DNA of 32,622 nucleotides from an uncultured Lachnospiraceae bacterium (GTDB taxonomy: Bacteria; Bacillota; Clostridia; Lachnospirales; Lachnospiraceae). Below are positions 15,576 to 25,971 of this stretch, piece by piece (position 1 is the stretch's first letter; each line of letters starts with the position of its first letter). The DNA lies in assembly GCA_951800685.1 (NCBI GenBank), contig CATOJY010000041.1, forward strand, positions 1 through 32,622, read 5' to 3'. A program made the translations under genes and the position numbers. The notes under the pieces were generated by a model. That model did not search any database, had not been told where the DNA came from, and saw only the letters and a list, made by a program, of their open reading frames with translations.

Positions 15576-16388
15576 ATGGAAAGGAAAGAGTTATATGGTC
15601 TGATCGGTCTGCAGGAGGAAGTCATCTGCCGGCTGCGGGCGGTTGGGGATGCAGTGGATTTAGTACAAATGGATCCGCTGTTGGAAAGCCTGATGGATCA
15701 GGAGACAATGGTAGAAGCCTATAACGAGCTGAAATCTGTATTGGCGGAGGATGAGGAACAGATGGGAATGCTCTACTGTCAGTTGGAGTGTGCCAGACGT
15801 GTATTTGACCGTTATCAGCAGAAAGGGATCTCGAAGGCTGTTTACGCAGATACCATGAAATGTTTTACGAGATTTCTGGAAGAGTGCAGAAAGAAAAATG
15901 GGCGGATGTTTTTCGACCGGGGGTGGTGGACTTACAGGCAGATCAATATGAGAATTTTCCGCATCGGTGCGCTGGAGTATGAATTTGGGGATATGGAAGA
16001 GCCGGGAACGGTTGCGGTACATATACCGTCAGACGCAGATCTGTCTGAAGCGTCGGTGGATCAGTCTCTTGCGGAAGCAAGAAAGTTTTTTGGAGCGTTC
16101 TATCCAGATTACCAGTACGATAAATATATCTGTGATTCCTGGCTGCTTTCACCAGTTTTGAGACGTTTGCTGCCTGAGGGATCTCGTATTATGGCTTTTC
16201 AGGACCGGTTTAGAATTGCAGAAGTTAAGGAAGACAGCCGGGAATATATAGAGTGGCTGTTTCAGGCTCCTTTGGAAACAGCAGATGAAGATCTTCCGGT
16301 ACAGACCAGTCTGCAGAGAAAAGCAAGAGAGTTAATGCTGGCCGGCGGAAATATTGGATCTGCTTATGGAATCCTGGACGTTTTGTAG
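15576..16388 (+). CDS. Acyltransferase-domain protein (DUF5596-like)
   Basis: A 270-residue cytoplasmic protein resembling the acyltransferase-domain (DUF5596-type) proteins common in Lachnospiraceae, whose substrates are unknown. Residues 1-110 are helical (MERKELYGLIGLQEEVICRL and onward). The middle has GWWTYRQINMRIFRIGALEYEF, then AVHIPSDADLSEASVDQSL, with conserved-looking His and Asp residues, followed by FFGAFYPDYQYDKYICDSWLL, the best family signature. The frame is open upstream to a TTG, but the ATG used here gives the natural N-terminus; AAAGGA lies about 13 bases before it. Site C in its leader suggests control by the neighbouring BlaI-type repressor. Family assignment is from memory of motif patterns, so moderate certainty. 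Confidence 0.65.
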   Translation: MERKELYGLIGLQEEVICRLRAVGDAVDLVQMDPLLESLMDQETMVEAYNELKSVLAEDEEQMGMLYCQLECARRVFDRYQQKGISKAVYADTMKCFTRFLEECRKKNGRMFFDRGWWTYRQINMRIFRIGALEYEFGDMEEPGTVAVHIPSDADLSEASVDQSLAEARKFFGAFYPDYQYDKYICDSWLLSPVLRRLLPEGSRIMAFQDRFRIAEVKEDSREYIEWLFQAPLETADEDLPVQTSLQRKARELMLAGGNIGSAYGILDVL

Positions 16389-16456
16389 TGCTGTGCTGTT
16401 CTGGAATGATACAGAGAGGAATCTTAAGGCATGTGCGATAAAAGGCAGAATATCTC

Positions 16457-16485
16457 TTGCTTTTTCAGAGAGAGTGTTGTATTAT
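16457..16485 (+). promoter_or_regulatory. Promoter of the four-repeat secreted protein
   Basis: TTGCTT and TATTAT are separated by 17 bases, about 50 bases before the ATG. No BlaI-type site is visible here. Confidence 0.55.
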
Positions 16486-16535
16486 AAGTTTACATAATCT
16501 GAAAATGAACATTGCGATATTGACGGAGGTATATT

Positions 16536-17618
16536 ATGAAAAAGCATAGAATTACGAAGCTTAGCGAGGTGCTTTTTCTTGTATGCGGAATACTGATGAC
16601 CATGCAGATTCCGATGAAGGCATGGGCGGCGGAAACAGTTACGGTACAGGGAAGTATTATGTCTGGGACGACGAATGACCTGTTGAAGCTTTCCACACAG
16701 GAAGGTAACATGGAGGTTAAGATCGACAGCGGAACAGACGCCAGCGCCTGTAAGGTCTTGCTGCCTGGGAAGCAGGTTTCTGTTTCGGTATCACACGGAA
16801 CGGACGGCTATCTGCACGCAGTCAAGATCACGTCCGGCGGACAGACGGAGTCCTTTACACTGGATTCTTCTTCGAACGCTACAGTTACGGGGACGATCAG
16901 TGAAAAGTCACAGGAAGATGTGCTTTGTGTGAATACAAAGCAGGGCGAGATGCAGATCAAGCTGGATCCTTCTACCGACATGAGCGGCTGTTCGGTTCTG
17001 GTGGTGAACAGGACGTATACGATCACTTGTGCGCGGGGCTCAGATGCTTATATGCATGCCACTTCCATTGTGGATGCGGCATCCGATACGGGCAGTGGTG
17101 TGGAGAAAGGGCAGGCGGGGGCATCGGCTTCTCTGACGCCGTCGCCGGAATCGGTGGTTACTGCTTCTACATCGACGGTAACCGGTAAGGTAGATCAGAA
17201 GACAGAGGAGGGACTTTTGTATCTCTCTACTTCTTATGGGGAAATGCAGATTGTCATTGACAGTAACACGGATACCAGAAATGGGATGTTTATGATGCCA
17301 GGCCGGGAGATAACGGTTTTGGTCTACCGGGGTTCGGACGCGTATATGCATGCGGCTGTCATTACAGGAAAGAAGGATACCGTAGTGCCGGCGACGGTGG
17401 ATGATTCGTCAGCTTCCACGGTAAGCGGGACTGTAAATGCCAGGTCGAATGAGAATATACTTTATCTGCAGACGAAATGGGGTGAGATGGAGCTTAAGTT
17501 AGATACGGTGAAAAGCATGACAGGATATAAGATTTTGACCGCCGACAGAAAGGTGACAGTGACTTGCGCACGGGGTGCGGATGCATATATGCATGTTATA
17601 AATCTTGTTGGAAATTAG
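16536..17618 (+). CDS. Secreted protein with four 65-residue repeats, function unknown
   Basis: A 360-residue exported protein. The start has a basic end (MKKHR), a hydrophobic core and AWAA near residues 29-32 as the likely signal peptidase site. The mature part is four repeats: residues 34-99, 115-179, 213-277 and 294-358. Each begins with a beta strand (TVTG or similar), carries G(E/N)M(Q/E)(I/V/L)xxD in the middle and ends in (R/H)G(S/T/A)D(A/G)Y(M/L)H. Spacers between repeats 2 and 3 are Ser/Thr/Ala-rich. The repeats look like small beta domains, somewhat like OB-fold or DUF-type modules, but I do not recognise the family. No sortase motif or anchor is seen, so the protein is probably free or held noncovalently. 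GGAGG stands 6 bases before the ATG; a strong terminator follows. Confidence 0.8.
   Translation: MKKHRITKLSEVLFLVCGILMTMQIPMKAWAAETVTVQGSIMSGTTNDLLKLSTQEGNMEVKIDSGTDASACKVLLPGKQVSVSVSHGTDGYLHAVKITSGGQTESFTLDSSSNATVTGTISEKSQEDVLCVNTKQGEMQIKLDPSTDMSGCSVLVVNRTYTITCARGSDAYMHATSIVDAASDTGSGVEKGQAGASASLTPSPESVVTASTSTVTGKVDQKTEEGLLYLSTSYGEMQIVIDSNTDTRNGMFMMPGREITVLVYRGSDAYMHAAVITGKKDTVVPATVDDSSASTVSGTVNARSNENILYLQTKWGEMELKLDTVKSMTGYKILTADRKVTVTCARGADAYMHVINLVGN
16635..17609 (+). repeat. Four protein-level repeats of about 195 bases
   Basis: Units at 16635-16832, 16878-17072, 17172-17366 and 17415-17609. They are similar as protein but diverged as DNA, which points to old duplication under selection rather than a recent expansion. 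Confidence 0.85.
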
Positions 17619-17711
17619 TGGGACATTTAAGACCGGGCCAGGAAGAATTTTGTGGAAGCGGATGTATTATGAAATAAATGCAGGAAGCGATTATGGAGAG
17701 TATCGTAAGTG

Positions 17712-17748
17712 CCACAGAATGGATGTGAGCAGGACATCTATTCTGTGG
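17712..17748 (+). terminator. Rho-independent terminator after the repeat protein
   Basis: Arms CCACAGAATGGATGT and ACATCTATTCTGTGG pair over 15 bases with one G·U, around a 7-base loop, followed by the T-rich TATTTCTATTTT. The remaining 270 bases before the next gene show no convincing gene or promoter. Confidence 0.85.
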
Positions 17749-18019
17749 TATTTCTATTTTATGAGCCAGGCTGAAGGCATCCTCTATGATACGCTACAGC
17801 TATAGTATCTTATTTGAGATAAGTATTTGCTTTTCCATCCCATATGCATTACACTGGAATTTAATCAAGTAACAGTAAGGCTAAATCTTTGCTTTTGTGT
17901 ACAGTAGTCTTCAAACATTCGTCAGAGTGTTCAGGAAAGAAGTCCGGTAGAGAATACTTTACGCTGTCAGTATGCGCCGGGGAACCGGATTGATTCATAA
18001 AATAAAGGAGGGTAACAGT

Positions 18020-19150
18020 ATGGTTTATCAAAATTTTCAGGATCTGCATTTATCAGCACTTGGCTTAGGCGCTATGCGTCTGCCTGTTGTAGATGGGAAT
18101 GATGCGCAGATTGATATGGCGGCGACAGAAGAGATGGTCGCTTACGCAATGGAGCAGGGGATCAATTACTATGATACGGCATGGGGATACCATAGCGGCA
18201 ATTCGGAGACGGTGATTGGGAAGGCGCTTAGCAAGTATCCGCGGGAGAGTTATTATCTTGCGAGCAAATTTCCAGGTTATGATCTGTCCAATATGCCGAA
18301 AGTGGAAGAGATTTTTGAGAAGCAGTTAGAAAAATGCGGCGTGGAGTATTTTGATTTTTACTTATTCCACAATGTATGTGAGATGAATATCGACGCGTAT
18401 CTAGATGAACAGTATGGTATCTACCAGTATCTGATGGAGCAGAAGAGGAATGGACGGATTCGCCACCTGGGCTTTTCTGCGCATGGAAGTTATGATGTGA
18501 TGAAGCGATTCCTGGAAGCCTACGGCAAGGATATGGAGTTTGGACAGATCCAGTTAAATTATGTGGATTGGACTTTCCAGGGGGCGAAGGAGAAAGTTGA
18601 GCTGTTAGAGGCATATCATATTCCAGTATGGGTGATGGAACCATTGCGTGGGGGACGTCTGGCGAAGCTGTCTGAGGAGAGAGAGCAGACGTTAAAAATG
18701 CTGCGGTCTGAGGAAGAGATTCCTGCATGGGCGTTCCGGTTCCTACAGACGATCCCTGGGGTAACGGTAACGTTGTCCGGTATGTCGAATATGGAGCAGT
18801 TACAGGCTAATATCCGTACCTATGAGGAGAAAAAGCCTCTTGACCAGAAAGAGATGGATGCACTGCTTCGTGTTGCAGCCGACATGCAGAACAATATGCT
18901 GCCCTGCACGGCCTGTCATTATTGTGTCGCTCATTGCCCGAAAGGATTGGATATTCCCAGATTGTTAGAGTTGTACAATGAGCATAGTTTCACAGGCGGA
19001 GGGTTTATCGCGCCGATGGCGTTGATGGCGGTGCCGCAGGAGAAGCATCCTTCTGCCTGTGTAAGTTGTCGCAGCTGTGAACAGGTCTGCCCGCAGCAGA
19101 TCAAAATTTCTGAGGCAATGTCAAACTTTGCAGCGCAGCTGCAAGGATAG
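18020..19150 (+). CDS. Aldo/keto reductase with C-terminal 4Fe-4S ferredoxin domain
   Basis: A 376-residue cytoplasmic oxidoreductase. Residues 1-270 are an aldo/keto reductase barrel with the catalytic tetrad recognisable: Asp and Tyr in INYYDTAWGYHSGNSE, Lys in YYLASKFPG and His in FYLFHNV. The C-terminal 90 residues hold two cysteine clusters, CTACHYCVAHCPKG and CVSCRSCEQVCPQQ, expected to bind two 4Fe-4S clusters. Such fused enzymes are widespread in anaerobic Clostridia; the physiological substrate and electron partner are not known. AGGAGG stands 8 bases before the ATG chosen, and the frame upstream of it is not needed. The amidohydrolase follows after 80 bases and may be co-transcribed. 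Confidence 0.88.
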   Translation: MVYQNFQDLHLSALGLGAMRLPVVDGNDAQIDMAATEEMVAYAMEQGINYYDTAWGYHSGNSETVIGKALSKYPRESYYLASKFPGYDLSNMPKVEEIFEKQLEKCGVEYFDFYLFHNVCEMNIDAYLDEQYGIYQYLMEQKRNGRIRHLGFSAHGSYDVMKRFLEAYGKDMEFGQIQLNYVDWTFQGAKEKVELLEAYHIPVWVMEPLRGGRLAKLSEEREQTLKMLRSEEEIPAWAFRFLQTIPGVTVTLSGMSNMEQLQANIRTYEEKKPLDQKEMDALLRVAADMQNNMLPCTACHYCVAHCPKGLDIPRLLELYNEHSFTGGGFIAPMALMAVPQEKHPSACVSCRSCEQVCPQQIKISEAMSNFAAQLQG

Positions 19151-19230
19151 GTCATAAAAGAAAGCGTGGCAATTAGAGGAAAGAATAGGAAGGAACAGAT
19201 CTACAGCAGACAGATCAGGAGGGTAAGACT

Positions 19231-20376
19231 ATGTTATGCGTGAAAAATGGATTGATTCATGATGCGGTTCACAAAGAGGCGTATGTGGGAGACATTTTGG
19301 TGGAAAATGGAAAAATCAGAGCGGTTGGTGAGCATCTGGAGACAGGAGAAGGGGTTCATGTTATAGATGCAGAGGGACTTCATGTGTATCCAGGATTTGT
19401 GGAGGCTCATGGACATATCGGTCTGGATGGTTATGGGATTGGCTATGAGGGGATGGATTATAATGAGTTGAATGATATTGTAAGTCCCCAGCTGCGGGGG
19501 ATCGATGGTGTGAAACCTATGGATGCCGCATTCCCTAAAGCGGCAAAAGCGGGCGTGACCTGTGTCTGTGTAGGGCCTGGAAGCGCCAATGTGTTGGGTG
19601 GCACTTTCGTTACGATCAAGACGGTAGGCAGAAGGGTGGAGGACATGGTGGTGCGCGACAACGTGGCTATGAAATGTGCCTTCGGGGAGAATCCCAAAAG
19701 AGTCTACCGGGAAAAAAAGGATTCCAGCCGCATGAGCACGGCATCGTTGCTGCGGGAGATGCTGTTTAAAACCAGAGAATATATGGAGAAAAAGGAGGCG
19801 GCAGGGGAGGATCCGTTGAAGAAACCGGCTTTTGACATGAAGCTGGAGGCGTTGATTCCTGTGATGAAGGGCGATATGCCTCTGAAGGCGCATGCGCATG
19901 CGGCGGAGGATATCTTTACAGCGTTACGCATTGCCAGAGAGTTTGGTGTGAAGATCACGCTGGAGCATGTAACGGAAGGACATCTGATTGTGGAAGAGTT
20001 AGTGAAGGAAAATGTGCCGCTTGCAGTAGGACCGACGCTTACCAGTGCTTCTAAATATGAGCTTCGCAATAAGAGCTGGACAACGCCAGGAATGCTGGCG
20101 GCCGCAGGATGTCAGGTCTCCATCATTACGGATTCTCCAGTAATCCCCCAGGAGTATCTTCCGCTGTGCGCAGGATTGGCGGTGCAGGCGGGGATGGATC
20201 CCTTTTCAGCATTGCAGGCGATCACCATCAATCCGGCCAGACATGCCGGGATCGCAGACCGGGTAGGTTCGATTGAGACCGGCAAGGATGCAGATCTGGT
20301 TATCGCGGATGGATGCCCCTTTGAAGTATCGACGAAAATAAAGCATGTGTTGGTTAATGGAAAAGAAGTTGGATAG
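19231..20376 (+). CDS. Amidohydrolase family protein (imidazolonepropionase-like)
   Basis: A 381-residue cytoplasmic metal-dependent hydrolase. Metal ligands are seen in VEAHGHIGLDG (first two His), KAHAHAAED (His), LEHVTEGH (His) and ITDSPV (Asp); the family's usual carbamylated lysine or equivalent is not clear to me. The start (MLCVKNGLIHDAVHKEAYVGDILVENGKI) and end (IETGKDADLVIADGCPFEVSTKIKHVLVNGKE) are the composite beta-sandwich domain. It should hydrolyse a cyclic amide or a related C-N bond; the substrate is unknown. AGGAGG lies 6 bases before the ATG. A terminator follows at once, so it closes the unit that starts with the aldo/keto reductase. Confidence 0.87.
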   Translation: MLCVKNGLIHDAVHKEAYVGDILVENGKIRAVGEHLETGEGVHVIDAEGLHVYPGFVEAHGHIGLDGYGIGYEGMDYNELNDIVSPQLRGIDGVKPMDAAFPKAAKAGVTCVCVGPGSANVLGGTFVTIKTVGRRVEDMVVRDNVAMKCAFGENPKRVYREKKDSSRMSTASLLREMLFKTREYMEKKEAAGEDPLKKPAFDMKLEALIPVMKGDMPLKAHAHAAEDIFTALRIAREFGVKITLEHVTEGHLIVEELVKENVPLAVGPTLTSASKYELRNKSWTTPGMLAAAGCQVSIITDSPVIPQEYLPLCAGLAVQAGMDPFSALQAITINPARHAGIADRVGSIETGKDADLVIADGCPFEVSTKIKHVLVNGKEVG

Positions 20377-20385
20377 ATACCAAAC

Positions 20386-20434
20386 TTCCCTGTCGTTCCT
20401 TTTCCCGGAGGGAAAGGAATCGGCAGGGATTTTT
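20386..20434 (+). terminator. Rho-independent terminator after the amidohydrolase
   Basis: A long stem (CCCTGTCGTTCC and GGAATCGGCAGGG with small bulges), a short loop rich in G, then five T. It lies immediately before the broken epimerase gene. Confidence 0.8.
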
Positions 20435-20451
20435 CAAATTTCTATTTAAGC

Positions 20452-20958
20452 AGTATAATACGGATCATTCAGCTTGCAGGCTATGACGTGTACTATGAAA
20501 AGTCTAATAGGGCAACCAGGGAGAACTTCACGAAGGAACTGAAAAAGTGTGTCGAATATGCAGCGGAGTTTGGAATTATACTCGCGTTTGAGACCATGGA
20601 AACGGAGTTTATGAATACGATCAGAAAGGCAAAGGCTGTGGTGGAGGTGATGGAGTCGCCCTATCTTCAGATCTATCCGGATATTGGGAACATCCGGAAT
20701 GCGACAGAGCATTACCAGGAGGATATTCTGGAGGGCAAGGGAAAGATCGTGGCGGTTCATCTGAAGGAGACCAGGGAGAATATATTCCGTGATATGGAAT
20801 ATGGAGAGGGAAGAGTGGATTTTAAGGGGTGTATCAGCAGACTCGTCTCCCAGGGTGTTTTTCGTTTTACCTGTGAGTTCTGGTACGATAAGAAGACTTC
20901 ACCGGAGCTTTATCTGAGAAGGAACAGGGAATACATAAGGAGGTGTATACCGGAGTGA
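20452..20958 (+). pseudogene. L-ribulose/L-xylulose-5-phosphate 3-epimerase, N-terminal half missing
   Basis: The frame encodes about 168 residues aligning with the C-terminal half of UlaE/SgbU (about 284 residues): IIRIIQLAGYDVYYE, then FETMETEFMN, IYPDIGN, VAVHLKETRENIFRDMEYGEGRVDF and FTCEFWYD. The metal-binding Glu, Asp, His and Glu of this sugar epimerase/isomerase family are all kept, but roughly the first 113 residues of the barrel are absent and the sequence in front is the amidohydrolase terminator. A GTG at 20488 could start a 156-residue fragment, but no ribosome site is convincing. I judge it a deletion remnant. The end is coupled to the kinase gene by an overlapping GTGA, the natural arrangement of an epimerase-kinase operon for L-xylulose or ascorbate-type sugars. 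Confidence 0.8.
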
Positions 20959-22427
20959 GAAAATATCTTATGGGAGTCGACAATGGCGGAACTTACAGCA
21001 AGGCAGCAGTGTTTGATCTGGAAGGGAACCAGATCTGCAAAAAGAGCATCCAGATTCCGGTATCCATGCCGAAAGAGGGACATACCCAGAGAAATTTAGA
21101 ACAGATCAGGGACTGCAATTTCAGGATTATAGAAGAGGCGGCGAAAGAATGTGATGGGGAGATTGCTGCGGTTGGGGTAACCGGGCACGGGAAAGGATTA
21201 TACCTGCTGGATAAAGATAAACGGTTTCTATATGACGGAATCGGGTCTACAGATACACGGGCGTTAAAGTATGAGCTGGAATGGGGAGCGGGTGAACGCG
21301 CGGCGCCTGTCTATGAAAAAACGGCACAGAAGATCATGGCGTGCCAGCCAGCCCCTTTACTTCGGTGGATGAAGGAACACGAGAAAGACGTATATGACAG
21401 GATCGGCGCGGTGCTGTCGGTAAAGGATTTTGTCCGGTTCTGTCTGACAGGAGAGATCGGTACGGATTACACAGATATATCAGGAACCAATCTGCTGAAT
21501 CTGCGTACCAAGGATTATGACCGTGAGCTTTTGGAATCTTTTGGCATCGAGGAGATCTATGAAGCGCTTCCGCCCGTCAGGAAATCTTATGAGATTGCAG
21601 GAGAGATCACCAAAGAGGCTGCCAAACGAACAGGACTGCCGGCAGGTACGCCAGTAGTATCAGGCATGTTTGATATTGACGCCTGTGCGCTGGCGATGGG
21701 AAACGTACAGCCTTTAGATATGTGCGTGTTAGCCGGAACCTGGGGGATTAATGAATATGTTTCGCCGAAGATGGTGGATGATCGGACTGCCGCTATGAAT
21801 TCTGTTTTCTGTGACCAGGATTATTATCTGGTGGAAGAGAGCAGCGCGGCTTCAGCAGGCAATCTGGAATGGCTGATGAAACTGCTAGAGGAAACAGATT
21901 ATGATAAGATCAATGAATTGGTAGAGAGTGTGAGACCGGAAGAATGTAATCTGTATTATATGCCATTCTTGTATGCATCGAATGAAAATCCTCTTGCAAA
22001 AGGAATGTTCGTAGGTCTGAGCAGTTTCCATACAAAGGCGCATATTTTCCGTGCTGTTTATGAAGGAGTGGTATTTGCCCACCTGACCCATATTAATGTC
22101 CTGCTAAAGAACAGGCCGGTTCCTACATATATCTGTTTGGGCGGTGGAGCGGCGAATTCCAGAGTTTGGGCGCAGATGTTCGCAGATATTCTTGGAGTGC
22201 CGGTATGTCTTGACCATACGTCGGAACTGGGTGCCAAAGGTGCGGCGATGGCGGCAGGCGTGGGGGTCGGTATATACAAGGATTATGATGAGGCAGTCAG
22301 GATCTGCACAGGACAGGAGGAGATGCTGCTTCCAGAAGCAGAACGCGTGACGGTTTATAGAGAGAAATATAGAAACTATAAGAGTATCATAGGGGCTGTC
22401 GATCCCTTGTGGGAAGGCATCCGGTAA
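20955..22427 (+). CDS. FGGY carbohydrate kinase, L-xylulokinase-like
   Basis: A 490-residue cytoplasmic sugar kinase of the FGGY family, with the N-terminal phosphate loop MGVDNGGTYSKAAVFD, the substrate region VGVTGHGKGLYLLD, and the C-terminal ATP-binding signature ICLGGGAANSRVWAQMFADIL. It most resembles L-xylulose kinases (LyxK type), which fits the UlaE/SgbU-like epimerase remnant just upstream, but another ketopentose or polyol substrate is possible. The start is a GTG overlapping the epimerase stop (GTGA), with AAGGAGG 11 bases before it; an earlier GTG overlaps that ribosome site and is less likely. With the epimerase broken and no intact promoter seen in front, expression and function of this kinase are doubtful. 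Confidence 0.82.
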   Translation: MRKYLMGVDNGGTYSKAAVFDLEGNQICKKSIQIPVSMPKEGHTQRNLEQIRDCNFRIIEEAAKECDGEIAAVGVTGHGKGLYLLDKDKRFLYDGIGSTDTRALKYELEWGAGERAAPVYEKTAQKIMACQPAPLLRWMKEHEKDVYDRIGAVLSVKDFVRFCLTGEIGTDYTDISGTNLLNLRTKDYDRELLESFGIEEIYEALPPVRKSYEIAGEITKEAAKRTGLPAGTPVVSGMFDIDACALAMGNVQPLDMCVLAGTWGINEYVSPKMVDDRTAAMNSVFCDQDYYLVEESSAASAGNLEWLMKLLEETDYDKINELVESVRPEECNLYYMPFLYASNENPLAKGMFVGLSSFHTKAHIFRAVYEGVVFAHLTHINVLLKNRPVPTYICLGGGAANSRVWAQMFADILGVPVCLDHTSELGAKGAAMAAGVGVGIYKDYDEAVRICTGQEEMLLPEAERVTVYREKYRNYKSIIGAVDPLWEGIR

Positions 22428-22635
22428 AAGCGAGGATGCAGGACAATACAAAATACCGGCAGGGATTTAAAAAAGGTCTTGTGCTGGATTTTGGGAACAG
22501 ATAGAAGGTGCAGAGCAGAGGAGGAGAAATCCTGTGTTCTGTATCTTCTTTTTGGTTTAGCAATATAGGAGTACTTAGGAAGGTTTTGTTTGGTTTTTGT
22601 AGGAAGAAAATCGGAAAATTTTCAGTAAAATTTGA

Positions 22636-22664
22636 TTGAGTATATGGACGAAAGACATTATAGT
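22636..22664 (+). promoter_or_regulatory. Promoter of the glycerol module
   Basis: TTGAGT and TATAGT are separated by 17 bases, about 50 bases before the glycerol kinase ATG. A 200-base stretch before it holds no recognised gene. Confidence 0.6.
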
Positions 22665-22666
22665 AA

Positions 22667-24211
<1,545 letters not shown>

Positions 24212-24364
24212 AGGTTCTGGACGGAAGATAAAGGAAGTTTTGGGGAATGCCGTGAAGGAGAACGGTTTCGGGGAGTGTCTGAAGATATGCCACTCTTCGT
24301 ATGGAGTTGAGATTTTGTAAAGCGGAATCAGGAAGGATAACAAGAGAGATTGGAGCAGAGAAAT

Positions 24365-25801
24365 ATGTATGACGTAATCATTATCGGTGCCGGTGTGTCC
24401 GGCTGCGCCTCGGCGCGGGAGATTTCCCGCTACAAGGCGCATGTATGTGTGCTGGAAAAGGCTGAGGATGTATGTTGTGGCACGTCGAAGGCAAACAGTG
24501 CGATCGCACATGCTGGTTACGATGCCGACACAGGTTCTCTTATGGCGAAGCTGAACGTGCAGGGGAATCAGATGATGGAGCAGCTGTCGAAGGATCTGGA
24601 TTTTGAGTTTCAAAGAATCGGTTCCCTGGTGATCTGCCGGGACGAAGAAGAGCGGCCGAACCTGCAGGCGCTTTATGACAGGGGTGTAGCCAATGGTGTG
24701 ACGGGTCTGCGCATTGTGGAGAGGGAAGAGTTATGCCAGATGGAGTCGAATATTTCGGACGACGCGGTAGCGGCATTATATGCACCTACGGCTGGGATCG
24801 TCTGTCCTTTTGGTATGAATATCGCGTTTGCAGAGAATGCGGCGGCCAATGGCGTGGAGTTCCAGTTTAATACCGAAGTGCAGGGGATCAGAAAGACAGG
24901 GAACGGTTGGCTTTTGGAAACGAACCAGGGGCAGTACGAGGCAAAATGTGTGGTCAACGCGGCAGGGGTCTACGCGGATGTGATCCACAATATGGTGAGT
25001 GAACATAAGATGAAAATTACGCCGCGCAGAGGAGATTACTGTCTGTTAGATAAATCGGCAGGCAGGCATGTGTCCAGAGTGATCTTTGCCCTGCCGGGGA
25101 AGTATGGCAAAGGGATTCTGGTGACGCCGACGGTGCACGGAAATCTTCTTGTAGGGCCGACCGCCATTGACCTGGAAAACAAAGAGGGAATGAATACAAC
25201 AAGAGAAGGATTGGATCAGGTGATCGAGAAGGCCGGTGAAAATGTAAAGAATCTGCCCATGCGTTCCGTGATCACTTCCTTTGCCGGGCTGCGTGCCCAT
25301 GAGGAGAACCATGAATTTATCATCGGGGAAGTGGAAGATGCAGCTGGGTTTGTGGACTGCGCCGGTATAGAATCTCCGGGACTGACTGCCAGCCCTGCAA
25401 TCGGTCTGATGGTGGCCGGTATCGTGAAGGATATGCTGTTGCTGGAGGAAAATCCAGGGTTTGCCGGGAACAGAAAAGGAATCCTCAATCCGCAGAAGCT
25501 GTCTAAGGAGGAGCACAGGCAGCTGATCAGAGAGAATCCGGCCTATGGAAACATCATCTGCCGCTGTGAGATGGTGACGGAGGGTGAGATCGTAGATGCT
25601 ATCAGAAGACCTCTCGGTGCGAAATCTTTAGACGGTGTGAAACGCAGGACCAGAGCAGGGATGGGCCGGTGTCAAGCCGGGTTCTGTTCTCCCAGAGTGA
25701 TGGAGATCCTTGCCAGAGAGTGTGGGAAAGAGATCAGTGATATCACAAAGGCTGGCGGTGGCTCTAAGATTGTAGTCGGGACTAATAAAGATGCTCTGTA
25801 G
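24365..25801 (+). CDS. GlpA-like FAD-dependent glycerol-3-phosphate dehydrogenase with BFD-type Fe-S domain
   Basis: A 478-residue flavoprotein expected to oxidise glycerol 3-phosphate to dihydroxyacetone phosphate, as GlpA does in anaerobic GlpABC. The FAD loop is IIIGAGVSGCASA near residues 5-17. The DAO-type core includes GTSKANSAIAHAGYD, VVNAAGVYAD and ESPGLTASPAIG. The C-terminal 90 residues contain CRCEMVTEGEIVD and RCQAGFC, the four cysteines of a bacterioferritin-associated-ferredoxin-like 2Fe-2S domain. The start chosen is an ATG 9 bases after GGAG; a TTG five codons upstream is the less likely alternative. It lies between glpK and a second flavoprotein, which makes the glycerol role fairly secure. 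Confidence 0.88.
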   Translation: MYDVIIIGAGVSGCASAREISRYKAHVCVLEKAEDVCCGTSKANSAIAHAGYDADTGSLMAKLNVQGNQMMEQLSKDLDFEFQRIGSLVICRDEEERPNLQALYDRGVANGVTGLRIVEREELCQMESNISDDAVAALYAPTAGIVCPFGMNIAFAENAAANGVEFQFNTEVQGIRKTGNGWLLETNQGQYEAKCVVNAAGVYADVIHNMVSEHKMKITPRRGDYCLLDKSAGRHVSRVIFALPGKYGKGILVTPTVHGNLLVGPTAIDLENKEGMNTTREGLDQVIEKAGENVKNLPMRSVITSFAGLRAHEENHEFIIGEVEDAAGFVDCAGIESPGLTASPAIGLMVAGIVKDMLLLEENPGFAGNRKGILNPQKLSKEEHRQLIRENPAYGNIICRCEMVTEGEIVDAIRRPLGAKSLDGVKRRTRAGMGRCQAGFCSPRVMEILARECGKEISDITKAGGGSKIVVGTNKDAL

Positions 25802-25826
25802 TTTTTTGTGATTCAGTTAAGGTACG

Positions 25827-25850
25827 GTCCTTTTGGAAGGATTTTATATA
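25827..25850 (+). terminator. Weak hairpin between the two flavoprotein genes
   Basis: TCCTT and AAGGA around TTGG, followed by TTTTATATATT. It may attenuate read-through into the second flavoprotein gene, but the stem is short. Confidence 0.3.
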
Positions 25851-25971
25851 TTAACTTGTGCCGATCAGTGGGGATTGGCGTAGAAGAATAGTACAGAGGA
25901 TCTACTGAGCTGGTGGTGGAAACCATTGGAAGATTGTTATAAAATGAAGATAGAAAATGGAGAAATAACAA

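Noticed and set aside
20421..22467. The 12-mer CGGCAGGGATTT found at 20421 and 22456 as possible recombination repeats
   Set aside because: Repeats of 12 bases are expected by chance in a window of this size, and the second copy has no matching context.
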